From NCBI RefSeq assembly GCF_001640805.2, contig NC_066851.1, positions 7,114,712 through 7,178,711 on the forward strand: a DNA stretch of 64,000 nt. The letters run 5' to 3'. The notes beneath the pieces are model-generated. The model did no database searches. It was not told where the DNA came from and worked only from the letters and a program-made list of their open reading frames with translations. This DNA is from Lates calcarifer. Taxonomy: Eukaryota; Chordata; Actinopteri; Centropomidae. Position 1 is the first letter of the stretch; each line of letters starts with the position of its first letter. Shown here in pieces: positions 24,101 through 39,600 of this stretch. The translations under genes and the position numbers were made by a program.

Positions 24101-27100
24101 GGCAATCTGCGTGTGGGCGTACAGTATTTGTTGGCATGTAAAAATATTCTTCTATTGCATAAGGGAATGTATTTTTTTAATTCAACACAAATATCAACAA
24201 GCAAATCAAACAAAAAGCACAGAATTGTGTAAAAGTGCAAATTGGTAATGTTTGATATTCAGGCTTACTTCATACGGCCCCAAATTTGTGGGATAAACAG
24301 AAGATTCTCTAGTGAGATTTTGTTTGAAATGCTGCTGACGTTTTCAGGTCAGTGCAGAGAAAATCACTGTGATCACATAGTGAGACTATTCGGTCAGGTT
24401 TAGACCACATCAAAGTACTGAAAATGACCCAACCAAAGTGATCATTAGGGTAATAGCTGAGTGCAATTGCAGCCTCAATTTTCAATATTAATAATCATAA
24501 TACTAACTTCATTGTCTTAAACTCTGTAAAGAACATAGCACTCTGAAGTTTTGGTCCATACAAAGATACAGGACAGAGTTTCTCTTACTTGATGACAACC
24601 ATTAGTCTCACCACACTGTAACTTATGGTGTTCCTCAAGGCACTGCTACTGCTCTGTGCCCTGATTTTCAGCTTCAGCATTTATTTCCACTTCTATGCAG
24701 ACAATGATCTGCTGTATGTTGACATCAGACCTAACGAACCTCTCAATGTTTGTCCTGTCTCCTCCTCTCCCAGGACTCTGGAGTCACACAACCAATGAGT
24801 AGTATCGATGTTTAGTGTGGCAGTGGTGCTAATCTTCTTGAACAGCATAAGAGGTATATACAAGGTCTAGAAGCTTTTCTAATGTTGGACCTGCCATATG
24901 ATTCTGGAGATACAAATTACAGTTAACTGCAACATAATGTTATGTTTTACCTCATATATAATTCTTTGCACCAGATCAAATTCTCCCTCTAATGATGCAT
25001 CCAGAAGCAGAGCTAGAGGGTTAAACTTGACTCGGAGACCGTGGCCTGTCCGCTCTGATGATGGCTTCTTCAGGTTGGTTCTCTTCACCTGCAGCACACA
25101 GGGAGAAAGTGTTGATACAGCAGAACAGGAACTGCAAAGTAAGTGTTTACTGCTTTTACACAGAACAATTATTTTGTTTAGGCTTTCACTAACATACATA
25201 CAGCAACAAAAAAGTAAAGATACAAATAAGGAGATACTTGCTAAGAAACAAGGGAGGTATGGTGTCTATTAAATCTACTGGGCATAAGTATTATAGAGGG
25301 AAAGATGTACAATGTCTCTCCAGTTTTACTGTGTTTATTGGATATCAGGTAAAATAATATCTATGTCTACCTTGGGCGGTGAAGGTGGTGTAGGTGATGG
25401 AGGAGCGTGGCCTACAGAGTTATGGCCGGGACTAGATCCTCTATGGTTGTTATTGTTCTGGTCCTCTGGCCTATCAGATGCAGGGGAAGGGCTGGGTTGT
25501 GTTGACAGAGACACATTATTGGCAGCTTCTGCTGCTGCCGCTGTCTCTTTGGATGCTTCTATGGCAACAGAAGGTGGGGACAAGCGTCGGGCATCCAAGT
25601 TCAGGTTTTGAACTTCACCCTCCACAGCTGCCATACTGACGTGCTTGTCGCCAGGTTCTACATTCCCATTGGCTGAATGGATGTTGTCCATGTCTCCCAA
25701 AAGGCAGTCGGGCTGGTAGAAAGTGCTACCTGGAAGAGTGAAACAGGAGATTTAAGCATCATTTAACTTGGTAACTTAGAAATACACATTATATAGACCA
25801 ACTGATGCTACCAGAGGCCTTGTGTCTTACCTGAGCCTCCTTCCATGCCTCCTGCCAGTGTGTTAAACCTACAGAGGTTAAATAAAAGAAATCAGTATTG
25901 TTTCAGTTTCAGTGTCAATTTCATTTTCAGTAAAAACTGGTTTGTCTCTATGGTGGAGTGTGGTGTCGCACTGACCTCTGGTACAGTAGTTTTTGAATGT
26001 TTGGCCCCTGTGGACCCTCAGGTTCAGTAATTGAGCTCCGTTTCTTCAGGGGTCGTGGAGCATTGCTGAGCCGTCGGCGGAGAACTTCCAGGTCAGCATC
26101 ACTCTGGTAACGGAGCTGGGAATGGGCTGTGGAGGTGCACAGGCAGGAGAAGTCATTGTTTCCTGTTAACATGACTTGTTGTCATGTTATTCATTACAAT
26201 TTAGTAAAGGGAATACCTAGTTACTGAATAATAACTTATTTTATTTAAACTTTTATTGTACATAAGTATAGCGTATCTATAGTGTGTTTATAGTTCTGTT
26301 TGTATATTTTAAAGTATTGTGTCTTTTGTCTGTCTTTTTCTTAAGCTGAAAACTACCTAACAAATTTCTGTTATGTGAATGTATAATGACAAATAAAGAA
26401 TTCTTGATTCTTGAGTCTGATCTAATCTTCTGGTACCTACCAACTGGGGTGAGCTTTGTGGGACTGAGGGGACGAGGGATGTTATCTACACTTGGTGGGG
26501 GGATGATTTGCCCATCGCTGCTTTCTCCTCCTCCTTTTCCTCCATCTTTATCTGTTACATCTTCTCCTCCTGCTCTTACTCCTCCTCCTCCTCCCTGGAG
26601 GAAGGGGACAGGAGACGGAGAGGTGGAGGAGCTGGGGAGGATGGGTTTACCATAGACTGTGAAGACAAATGGAAAAGGACAGATATTGATTAGTTTTCCC
26701 TTGAGGACTTTATAACAACAATAAATGTGCAGTATCTTTAATCTAAATGCACAATACAACCTCTAGTCTCTGATTTAATCTGCTGTTTAATTACCAGCTT
26801 TGACAGTAGCTCTGTTGCTAAGAGATCCATAGTTTTTGGCCTGAGGCTGCTGGAGGTACATGCTGTAGATGGAGCTGCTGTTCATAGTGGCAGGACCCTT
26901 CCTGGGGGACTGGGGCCTGGAGGGATGGTCCGGGACATAGGGGCGTACGGCCACTGCTGGAGGGGGATCTGTTCGCTCTGTTTGTGGGGACAGTGGGGCG
27001 GGCTGGGAGGTGGTGGCAGAGCCTAACAACAAAGACAGCAAATATACAATTCTAAATGACAAAAAGAAATTACTTGCAAACTTCCTCCAAAATAAACAGG

Positions 27101-30100
27101 CTTTTAATATTTTGTTTGATATTGCTCCTTAAATAAATCATTCTGATTATAATAGGTCAAACACTCATGAGACTCATCAATTAAAGAACAGCTCTTGTCC
27201 TCAAATGACCTTGGCTTGAGTTGGGAGGTACGGAGATACGCTGTTGTATTTGCTGTGAGGAGGAGGATGATGACGAGGAGGATGACGTGGCGTTGGCAGC
27301 GCTAGATCGAGGCCAGCCCAGTGTACCAGGGGCAGAACGGGGCAGGGAGCTGGTGACACAGTGATGCCCTGCCGCCTGGTGGGTGGCACTGGGGTAGGTA
27401 CCATAACCAGAGGGAAGCTGATGGGAGAAGGAGACGGAGAGATGAAGAGAGAGAGAGAAGGAATTTGAAAATGAGTTTCTTAAAGCGTGACTGCTTAACC
27501 ATATTTTTCCGTGAAAACTTGCATGACTGTGTTGGAAGATTTTTCTCCCGAGACATTTCTTGGGTTGAAAAGTTCACAAAGACATTTACTGCACTGGCCT
27601 TCAAAGTGGGAGCTAACGAGGCCCTTAAAGTGGCCTCAAGGGGACCTTTATCAAAATGCGGAATATTTTAATGTCACTAACTTGAAACCTTTTATCACAG
27701 AATTTGCGATAATGACTATTGTAATGATAATTTTTATATTATCTGCTAATGTCTAGTGTAGAAACAGTACCTGTTCTGGACTGTTGGTCCTCCAATCTGA
27801 CACACTCTTACTGATGCTAGGCCATGATGCTTCATTAGCTAAATGGAGAGAGAGTGAGAGAGGGAGTGTTGAAAGAGGGACAAAGGTTACAACAGGAAAG
27901 GCAATTAAGGAGAAGAGGAGACAAAGACGGACACAGACAGAAAGGAAACTCACAACATACCTAAGTATGTTAAAACTAGGTAAAAGGTAAGATGGAGTTA
28001 GGGTGTAGGAGATTTGTTGAAAACACAGCAAACTATGTTATATATTATGGTGTGAGGAAGCTGAAAAAGATCTGGTTGCCAGAATATTTTTGAAATTAGC
28101 TGTCCTTTACAGAGCAGTATGTCACTCCACCACTATAATAAAAAATACACAAAAAGACTAACATAAAAGCATATTATTAGCCATACAAAAAGTTTACTTC
28201 AAGAGTATCATAAAAGAGTGGAGATCAGTCTGTGCACCCAACAGCCTTTGCTCTGTAGTGAACTAAATAGTCCATTACTTAGTACCACAATCCATAGACA
28301 GCTTAACAATTATGCAATATTTGGAACAGACTCTAAGTCATCAAGTTATTTTTAATTTGACCCGACAAGTCTGGCTTTCAATTGTCAGGCCTCCACATAG
28401 CAAATATTGTAATGTAACAAGACAAGCGCTAAATTGCCTAACAACCACTCTACATGTTCAGATTGGTGATTATAGTGTATTCACCACAGCAAACATGTGT
28501 TTAGCATCCTGTAAGTGGTACAGCAATAGGACAAAAGCCTCTCTCATCGTGAGCTTGGTTGCAAAATTTATGAGTGGTGTAGTTGTTGTTATGACAACAT
28601 TTGTCTCTGATAATGAAAAAAGCAAACATTTATAGTAACTGACAATTGCAGTTGTATAATTGACTTTTGAGTGCTGTTCTGCAATTTTCACCATATGAAT
28701 TACACTGGGTGGTTGGTTAACATGGGAAAAACCCTGAAACACTGTGCATTCCAAAACCCTAAACAACAAAAAGCTGCTGCCTCCGAGGTTTAAAACCAAC
28801 TTGATTGACTGTGCTTAAATGCTAAGCTCCCAAAAAATGAAGCCAATGCTGTAAACAGAGGTATTGGCTGGATACAGAAAGTAGCAGTTTAAACCAGCCT
28901 CTGTCTCCACAGAGGTGGTGTTACATAACTAAATGGCACAGTTCAATGCAACACAGAGGTCACAATCACGGTCAGTCACTAAATCTTGATCCACTGTTGC
29001 CTATTACCTTGTGACAGTCCTGGAGGTCAGTGGCCTAGCTTAATGCTTTACAGTTTCACAACAGTTTAACAAACTCACCTCATTGCACTTCCATATAAAC
29101 TAAAGACTAGTTAAAAGGAAACAGCCTTGTGAAAGTCAGCATGAAGCTGGCTAGTTTAAATAAAGCACAATATTAATGTTAGCATACTGCAGTTGGGTGC
29201 TGGTAAGCTTTTGAAGACTGATGCTGAAACTATTATTGTTGTTCTGAGGCCTTTGGCAGCCTACTTTATTATTTCTAACTGAGAACTGATACGCTGGAAA
29301 CAAAACTATGTCATGAGGCACAGCAGTGCTTTCAGCTAAAAGCTAACATCAGCATGCTAACATGCTTGCAAAGACAGTGTTAGCATGATGTTTAGCAGGC
29401 TCATCATCATAGTGTAAAGTGTTAGCATTGTCATATTTATTCATTAGCAGTAAACACAAAGTATAGCTTAAGGTGACGTGAAGGTTATTGGTTTCGCAGG
29501 TATTTGGTCATAAAGCAATTGGACATATTCAAAATCTGACTCTATGGCATCAGTAGAAAAGTCAGTAAAGACCATAGTTATTACAAAAGATATTTCCAAA
29601 GTTGCTGATCCATTGCCAGACAGACCAATATTGCCATAGTGCCACTCCACTGGGCTGTGGGACATTAAAATTTCACTTCATGTCGCAGTTGGCCAAAATT
29701 CAGCATCTATTGTCAAAGTATCATTTTAAGCTGTTACCTAACCGTTTGGCCCAGCTCTCAGTGATACAGCCATGTCACAGTTCTGGCACATACCAGACTA
29801 AAACTGATTAACTACTGAACCTGGGCGTCCTGCGGTCAGTACAGTAGGCTGTGCTGTGCAACCTGTTGACTGCTGCTGTAACCTGCTGACCTCAGGAAGA
29901 AAACAGTCACGACAGGAAACAAACAGTCAGCTCCGTGAGGGGTGGAAACTTGGCTATCTGCCCAAGAGCTCAGATTAGATGCAGTCACTCAGTGTCATAG
30001 AGGAAAGACAGTACAGTATACAGCACTGCCACCATCACAGCACGTCCTGGTGCAAAAGACAGAGAGAACTTAACCCCACCCAAGCCTCTTCTCTAGGTAA

Positions 30101-30625
30101 CATCTAATGTGGGTTATTGTCTTCTTGAACTGAAGTATGATGATAGGTGATAATTCCTGCCAATATTCAGTCCATATTGGAGCTTTGACTGGACCAGATC
30201 TAATTTTTGATAAAAGAACAAGTTTATCTGTCTGACCACCTTTCTCTAAGACAGTAGCATCAGGATATTTGAAGCCTTTCCTATTAATCATTAACCAAGC
30301 CTCCTCATGAGACATTCAAAAACAGAGAAAATCTGGCATGTAGATCCTGGTACCACTTTCTTGTAGACATTTATCTTGATAATAAGGACTTCCAATGAAT
30401 AATTATATTCTTTTCTTCTATTTTAATGCCAATAGAAATGCACTGAGTTCTTGCTGTGATTTTTATTTGCTCTAAGAATGCTGTTGACTGCTATGCTTGT
30501 GATGTATTAGCATTCATACAGATCTAACATTTGTTAGAGAGCTTTAATCTCTCTGATGACAGCAACAGCTGTCATGACCCTATAGCCCCCCTCATCTAAA
30601 ATCTCTCGTTATCTGACTCACACAG

Positions 30626-30666
<41 letters not shown>

Positions 30667-33600
30667 TTATACATACTGAATATAGCTACAAGTTAGTGTA
30701 CCTCAGACTTCCTTTCATTCATTTGCTGTGCCTGCCTGCCCAGTAGACTGTTGACATGATTTACAACAATGCATTTTCCACATTACATAAGCACGGATAA
30801 TAAATAGAGCTGTGGCATTTGCTTTGGCATTCAAGAACACAATGGGATTTGTAACATTGCTGGTTCGAGACACGGGTTAAAGTAAGTGAGTAAAAATATT
30901 CTGCTAATTCCAGCCTGGGTGTAATGATACATTACTATAAGCAATGTGAGTGAATGTGTGTGTGTATGAATGTGAATACTGAGTAGACTTAATAATGTAC
31001 CATGTCAAAGGAATAGTTTGGCATTTTGGGAAATTTAGGAAGAAACACTTATTTGCTTTCTTGCCAAGAATAGATGAGAAAACCACTGTCATGTCTGTAC
31101 GCTAAATATGAAGCTACAGCCACATGGCGGTTAACTTAGCTTAGCATGAAGACTGGAAACTGGGGGAAACAGGTAGCAGGGCTCTGTCTGAGGGTAACAA
31201 ATTCCTCCAAAAAAGCTAAAGCTCAGTATTCTTTTTAGCTTTAGAGATGCTGGTTGGCAGTTTATTTTTATTTTGGACTGAGCCAGGCTAACTATTTATG
31301 CTAACTGCTAGCTGTCTGTCCAAAGGTAAAATCTCTAAAGCTCACTAATTGCCTAGCAACCCTATTGACAGTAAGAAGTCACTGTGACCACCCAAAAACC
31401 TTGACTTGTGGTGATTTTGTTACCTTAAGGCAGATTTTTATATTATTCTAACTTTGCAACTGCAGCTGAAGAACTTTTTACTGTACTTCATTTTTAAACT
31501 AGGGCAGGAGGATGGAAGAGGATAATTGAATATGAGTCTCAGTCCAGACTGTGGTTTGCCCTCTGTTTATTTTCTTATGCTGGCCTTCCTAACCCTGAGC
31601 AGCTGCTGGATATCAGATGTCATGTCTGTGTCCTTATACACATGACCCTAACAATCTGAGGTCATTTTCTGTTGCTGATTCAATTATGTTCTCTCTCCTA
31701 ACCATCTGTTCCGTATAGTCAGACATGAACACTCCACAGTGTTCACGTATGGTTTGAATGCAGTCTTCGATTTTTTTAGGCTAAGACTCAATCTGAGAAC
31801 ATGTCTGTCAGGTTTGGAGTGTGACGAGAGTTAGGAACCAGGTGATCTATCATCAATGGAGCTACTAGTAAGTAAGTTCTAGCGCCTTCAGGGACTCACT
31901 GTTTTTACTGTCGCCCCCCTGAGGGGACCGACGTCCCTCCCACGTGTCAGTGGGCTCTGACAGGACGATGTCTAAATCTGACACTTTCCATTGGCTGGGA
32001 GGGTTCCTGACGCCACTCCTCTCTTCCTCTGCACGGCCACACCCACAATCACAGTAACAACCACCAAAACAACATCGACATGCACAACACCAACGTCACC
32101 ATGATGACATCATAACGACATCACAAAAAAACGGTAACAGCAACCACCACCACCACAACATCAACAAATGACAAAACAATAATCACAAAATTCACCAATA
32201 ACATTAACACATCAACATGTAGGATAACAACAACAACAACAGAGAAGGGGAAAGGAAACAAAACAGGAGCCAACAGACAGGAAAAAGAAATAGAAGGACA
32301 GCAAGTTAGAGCTCAGACAGAGATATAAGACAGTGCAGCTACAAAAGTGAAGTGAAAGACTGCAAACTCTCATGGACCTACCTGAGAGGGAGCGGGTGTG
32401 GCTGAGTGGGGTGGGTTTGGGTGGTGGATCAGCTGGCAGGGGGTACCCTGCCTCCTGTCTCCCCTCAGCTGGAACCTGGATGTAGGGGCAGACAGCCGCC
32501 ACTCGACCCAAAACCCCACCACCAGGGTGGGAAGAGGTCTGAGGGGGAGACAGGCCTCCTCCTCCTCCATTCATACGACTTAACTAGAGGAGTAGAGACA
32601 AAGAATGACAGTTACAGTTACTGTCAAGCTAATTTTAAGCTGCCAGGAAAAGTTAAAAGCATTTCTATTAGCTGGTTCAATGTGAACAGAAATTCATGAT
32701 TAGAGTGAAGTCGTACTTCTGCTCTCTTTTTATGCAGTCGTTCTCTCAGGTCTCCGATGCGTTGATCCATCACTGTCACCTGGGCGTTCCTCTTGTTCAG
32801 CAGCTCTTTGTTCTGGGCCAGCTTGCTGCTCTGCTCCAGATTATGACGGTTGCGGGCCTGAAACACACAGCAGAGTCACATAGTCTAAACATGCTCCATT
32901 TGGTGAAAACCATTCCCAACTAAAAGAGCTTAAGTCTAGAGGACTGTATAGTTTACCTGCAGCTCCTGGTAGAGTTTCCTCAGCTCTAGGGCTGCTGGAC
33001 CAGACAAGGGGTGATCCTTTCTGACCAGTGGTAGCACCATGGGACCCAGTGGGTGCCCCCTGAGCTGGTGCAACTGAGTGTAACTGAAGGCGCCCTCTCC
33101 TCAAATCCTCCAACTGTTGAGTCAACTGAAAACACAGTTTGTAAAAAAAAGAACTCACATCACTCAAACTGTACTTAAACCAAGTCATTGTTGGTCACAT
33201 TTTGCTTGTTTTTGAATTTCTGTTTTAATAAACTTTGAACCTAAATCGACCCTGGACATTACCTGGTCGACTCTGATCACTGCAGACTGCAGCTCCGCCT
33301 GCTTCTCCTGAAACAGGCTGCTGACATGGTCGATCTCTGCAGCTGGAGACAGACACCAGGAGAAAAGTTAGACACATTCACGGTGAAATAAGATCACCGC
33401 TATTGTCTTTATTTTTTGTGTGAGCCCATTTGAGTGTGTCTCTATGTTTTTGAGTTTGAATGCATCTACAGCAATATAAAAGATAATTGATCTACAATAC
33501 ACATTGTAATATATTATCTCCTCACTTTAAGCAGAGGGTATTTTTAGGTATACCGGGTGAGGGGTTAAAATATATACACATTGTAGTACTGTTTTGCACA

Positions 33601-36600
33601 GGATTCCCTCATGTTGCAGCAGCAAGACTGTTTCAGCAGATTAAATTCATGGTACATAGTCCTTTTAATATGTAGTCATAAATTGTAGTGCCTGTAATCC
33701 ATTGTCATCATAACTATGTGTTCAGTGGGTTTAGGCTTACAGAGGTTTCCGTTGATCAGTTTACTGTAGTCGACTTGTCCTCTCATGGCTCGGATCTTCT
33801 TCAGCTTTGCCTCCTGGGTCTCCACTCGCTCCTTCAGCCGCTGCAGCTTCTCAGCTTCAGACTAAACAAGAGAGGAGAAGACAAGCAACACAGGCTAAAT
33901 ATCAACTGAATAAACAGTGTATGTTTTAATATGCCATACCCAGTGACTCAGCAGATGGCACATATGGATTGTACAGATGGTAAATATGGGCAATATGTGT
34001 TGTATTAGGACAGAGTTGATAAAATGTGAACTTCTCCTCTAATATTTATAGAAGACAGACAGACATATGGATCCCACCTGTGTCTGACCCTGGTTAGATC
34101 TGCCCCCCTGCTGAAGATACCTCAGCCTCTGCTCCTACAGGAAAAGAAGATGAGGACATGAAGAATTTTGAGGTTTTCATTCACGTCCAGCAACATTTCA
34201 GTTGCACAGACACTATGATGGCACAGTTATGATGCCAGTTAGTTGGACTAACAGCTATAAACATTCATCATCAAACACCTCTACACTTTCTTCTTCTCTC
34301 TTCCTCTATGACAAATAGTGCCTCTCACTTGAGGGTCCTGAGAAACACTTTTCTCAACCTATTTGTGTGAGTCATTGGTTCCTACATGACATAATTCAAA
34401 TGATAGATTTCTGTCTGTATCTGTGGGTTGTTGTTTCTTTCTTTTTTTTCTTTATTCTTTCCTCTTACTAGAGGACGATAATAATATATATTCCATAATC
34501 CAATCAAATTTTAGCAAGACCTGAATCAAAATCTGATGACAATTGTGGGGTTGTTTGCTTTTGTTGGCAAGACGCCATCAGTCAAATCTGATTAAACCAC
34601 ACCCATACATACAGGCCTGCTGATGCAGATTAGCTGAGTTTGTAAGTATTTCAGGGGCTTTAAATGTAACATAAAAGTCAGGAAGAGAACAATCTGTATG
34701 TGTTTCCTCTCTCACACTATCTGGTTAAAAAAAGCAGAAAAATGTTTTGCAGTGTTTTGAGTCATAAATCAGAGTTGTCAGCCCAGCACTGTCAGTTTGT
34801 CCTCTGATTCTGACACACACTTAAGTTTATTATGTGTCAACAGTTTCACATTCATCAACCTGTCATTTAGAATTGTGTTAATACTGATTGATAAAGATGC
34901 TGTCATAAGAGAAATAGAGTATAAGTATTACAGCTGCACATGGCACATGCTGTTATTGCATTGATAATGGAATTTTTATCAAGTGATAATATTTCATACA
35001 AATACTATATATTGGTTTTCATGTGGATGTGCAGTGGCTTTAATATAAATGGTGAGAGAAGAGTGTGTATTGAAACTGACACACACGATCACTCATTTCC
35101 TCAGGAGAAATTTTAGCTTGTTGAAGCAGCCATGTTTAAGGTCCCCATTACCAATGCAATGATACATTTTTATTACTGTACTGTGCTCAGTGAGCCCTCA
35201 TTAATACACCAAAAAAGTCATGCTTTATGACTTTGACTCAGATTCAGCCCCAATATTTCACTCTGCCACTCTTTCACCACATCATGTATAATTTTGGAAA
35301 TACTGATTTTTATGTTTATGTATTCATGTATCCAACCACCACACACGTTATAAAACAAATATCTTGCAGAGAAGGAATAGAAAGAGAGAGACAGAGGGTA
35401 AAGCAGGGCCTGTCGTGTGATGCTGACTGAAGCAGTTTACACCTCTCCCTGTACGCTGGCACGTAGTACAGCTGACCTGTGTGTCTCTCTCAAACACACA
35501 CACACACACAGAGGAAGAGGGAAATGGAATGTTGGCAAGAAGCCTCCAATCATTCACTGGAACCACACACACATTCACACACTAATAACACATTACATAA
35601 CAGTAGCTTGTTTCATCACATGGACAGCACAGGAGTAAACCTGCATGTGGAAGGTGGTGGTAGCTGTGTTTTGGATTTTTTTTTCATAGAAAAGAATCAT
35701 ACTACTGCTCAGATAATGGAAACTTCCTTTACATGGCGGCTGGGAGACTTTTCCACCCTGAGAGGGAAATACTTCAATACTTACACACTGGAAGGAAACA
35801 CTTAATAGCTGTCATCTCAGCAAGGAAATTGCTGCTTTTAAACATGCTGAATATCAGCATAAAGTTGCCACAGTTGGCCTTGAAAAACCACAATTGGCCG
35901 AATCAAAGTTTCCCTGTTGAAAACATTTGTATATATTTTAGCCTTAGTAGACACTTTATCAAACGAACAGAGGGACTTTAACAAATTAAAAGAATCAGGT
36001 TGTGTTTTTTTGGCTCGCCCCTCTGACTCTTTCCTGGAGTACAGTTCTGCTTCAGCTTCCCAGCAGCTGTGGTTCCCCCTGATGACCTCACTTCCTGTCA
36101 GCTCAAAGGTCACTTCCTGATGTGGGAGTGGGGGACAAGTGACCATCATCTGTGTCTCCTTCTCACACAAAACCTGGAGGTGAATGGTTGTCTACTGCAT
36201 TGAATGGAGTTGTTCTTTCCATCCAGCCCCTAACCCTGACCTGGATCACATGTCCCGTTTCCAAGGAAGATGTATGAGCCATGATCCGTATACACACACA
36301 CACAGACACACACACATTCCTCCGAGGCCTTACCTCCTGTCTTGGCTGACCTTTCCAAGCACACTCTAATGTAGATAACCTTACACTTATCTGACAGGTA
36401 ATCCATTCAAGTTACCTTGGCGACCAGCATCTGTTGCTGAGCCTCTATTTGTTGCTGTTGTCTCGTGGCCATTTCCTGGAGCTCAGAGAGGGTCAGCTCC
36501 ACACGGGGAACCTACACACACAAAAGGTGCATATATTAATACAGCATGTCCATAGAAAAAAAAGCCTATGTTTCCCCTTCTGTCTCTCCATTACACTTAA

Positions 36601-39600
36601 CTTATAGGACTGTTACTGACAAGATGACACACAGCTGCACACACATCACCTCACACTTAAGGTCATAGAGCACCTTCAGTGTGCTACAGAAATGTTATTA
36701 GGCCAGCAGCTGGTGGCCTTGGCGGAATGACAGAATTATAGTATTGGGTCAGGGAAAATAGCCGGAATCCTATCTGCCCTGGTCATTACAGCGCTGTGAC
36801 ACAGACATCAACATCAGCTGGAAAAAAAAATCATATCACACTGATCGTTTGTCCTGTATTTTACTGTCAGAGGAGTGTTTTATCAAACCAGGACACCTTG
36901 TGGCTGTGCTTGTAGATGTTGTACAGAACAAACATTTCTAGGGCTGTATGAGGAAACGTTTGTCCGTGTGTGCGTATTTTTTTGGGGGGGGGTGGGGCTG
37001 CGGGGGGGAATGCCTTTAGCAGACAACAGCGGAAGGCTTCAACCCAGCCATATCCTGCTATTGTGTATGTTCACTCATGGATACACACAGACAAACAGCA
37101 TCCCAGTCTGTTACATTCATTTCCAGGATTCAGCGAGGCCAGACAATGCTAACATTTTCATACATTGTCCAGAGGGAAATATGATCAAGCTACTTTCAAC
37201 ACCGTGCAGCTCTGCACTGCATCATAATAAAGCTATAATGCCACTGAGGAGTACAATGCAATACAATATTAGCATTATCTTATACAGCAGGTTTTAGACC
37301 AGGTCTACTTAAAGAGTCCTGGGACCAAGGCTGGGAAAATTTATTTTCCACCTGGGATTAAAAGATATTATAATACTGCTGAACCTCAAACAGACTTACA
37401 GTTCATTTGGGTCTCAATCCAGGGTAACTCTGATTTATAACCCAGAGTAAAATTGCCTGGTGAGTATATGAGTTATTATAACACTTTTTTAGTTTTCTGT
37501 GTAGTGGAGGAAAAATGTCCATCACTTTCTACAGTATTCAGTTTGCAATATAGTATATTCCTTCTACTGAAAAAAAAAAGACTTTCACTGCCTCAAAACA
37601 AGTGTTTAGCTGTCAAACAGTGCCAAACCAAACAGTCAGAAATATAACACCAGTAGTTCAAATAACAGCAGTTTTTGTACGTTTGACGTTTACACATTAT
37701 GTGGCCCAAAGTAAGAAAATATGAACAGGAAGGAGCCTAATATGAAACCCGGAGGAACCCCAGAGTTAATAAGCTTTGAAGAAGTAGTTATTTCTAATTG
37801 CAGTGGGTCAAGGTCAATTTTGAGGTGCTTCTTCTATGCAAACTCAGAATTTAAGGAAAGTGGCTGGTGTGTGGTGTAAAGGATACACTAATAGCTATAA
37901 GTGTTAATCAGTCAAAACAGATCTTGATCTGAAAGAGAATACCTAATTAAATCAAGGTTATAAGATTTCACCTGGATTACACACAACAATCAAAGACATT
38001 TTGAGACCTCTGCTACATGTCCAATCTGACAGAGGTAAATGGACTTTGGTCTGTGATGCTCAAAGCACTGGAAAATGATATTTACAAAATCCCTGAACTT
38101 CTTTATCCACAACTAACGTGCCAGATACTCTAAATAATCCACAGACTTCAGTGTCAACACTTTTAATTGGGAACTATTGTTTCCTGTACATAAACTCTTG
38201 ATATAGTTGAACTTGATTAGTTACTTCAACTGCCTGTACTGAGCATAGCCTTGAGATAGTAGTTGATGGAAGCTGGAGATATATCAGACTGTAGTGAGCA
38301 TGATTTAAAGGATCTAGGATTTAAGAATAAGGACTTGAACAATATCAAACAGATTTCAATCAAAACTCCATCTCAGCCAGGCGTAAGAGAGAAACTGTTT
38401 GGTTAAAATGGTTAAATGTTATTGTGCTGAATAAATGTTCAAAATAAATCTTCACATATCTCAGTAAAGACTTCAGTGCCATGACTCAGGGAGGAGCTGA
38501 TGAAAAACTCCATTACCCTGAACAGGGCTCTGGGGTCTTGGCAATTCTCAGATATGAAATCAGTAAAACAAATTAAACCCACCGGCCATTTAACGGCTCA
38601 GAGAGTAGAAGCTCTAACTCTGGCAGCATTAGCACCATGCTAAATATCAGTATCAGTGATTAATGACACTGATAGCCACACTGTGCAGCAGACAGCATCA
38701 CTGCCTTCAGGCTAACCTACAGAAATTCTCACTGACATTATGCAGACGCACACTATTCCAGCATAATGCAGACTACATCATGTTTCAGACGATGACATTA
38801 TGCACATTACATTGGTTTTCCAGTCAGTGGTGCCACATATCATTAGCTAACTGCTGATCTATGGGGTTCTGCAGATCCTCACTTTGATGTGCATTATGAA
38901 GAATCTGCAGATACAAACTGATCTCCTGCCAATGCACTCTGGTCCAGTGATATCACCTTAAAGGAGACCAGGCAGTGTAACATCACTGTTCTCATGTGGA
39001 AATATTGCTAATAGAGATGTAGTAGTAATAGACAGATTTGAACAACACAAACTCCAGGAGCAATCACCATATAAGGCAATGACAATCTTCAGTGTTCTCT
39101 AAAATCTGCTGCATCTATTTTATCTATTTTTCTTCACTTCAATTCAATCCACTACAACTGTACTGTCACAAAGTCTGCCGCTCTAATGCTCAGTTTTTGT
39201 TGGCACTGTCATAGAGGTATTAATTCAATTATATGTTTTAGCACTGAGGTCATAGTTAATGGTGGTGCTGTGCTAAACTGTGTTATATTCAGAGGTGTTT
39301 CTACTTGTACATGTACTAAATGCATGGGTGGCAGTATGGTGGGGTTAGATAAGGCCACAGCCTAACAAGGATTAGCCCCATGAAGCCCCACCATGAGTCT
39401 GCCAGATGTTTGACATACAAATGTTTGTCTGATTTTAGACGAGCAAGCTGCTGTTCACTGGAATCACATGGGTGAGTTCATTTTACTCACGTCACACACT
39501 TAAACATGCAGTGTGAACACAACACTGACTTGTTAGCCAACAGTTGCTAATTTACACATCCAGTAGTTATAGAGCAACATTATCACTGATTTTGGAGTCA

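Larger units (their letters stand above)
27839..31899 (-). other. ppp1r13b: ppp1r13b intron 12
   Basis: About 4 kb without further exons that I can see. It carries two recognisable percomorph repeats (29300-29660, 31009-31360) and a CA microsatellite. An open frame on the minus strand at 30070-30315 has no recognised homology. Confidence 0.7.

Noticed and set aside
27201..27604. Two alternative minus-strand frames (Pro/His-rich and Leu-rich) over ppp1r13b exon 14
   Set aside because: Phase with both neighbouring exons and the conserved YGTYPS and [11 protein letters not shown] select the third frame.
30070..30315. 81-codon minus-strand frame considered as a retroelement reverse-transcriptase remnant
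   Set aside because: No catalytic motif or repeat context could be confirmed by eye.
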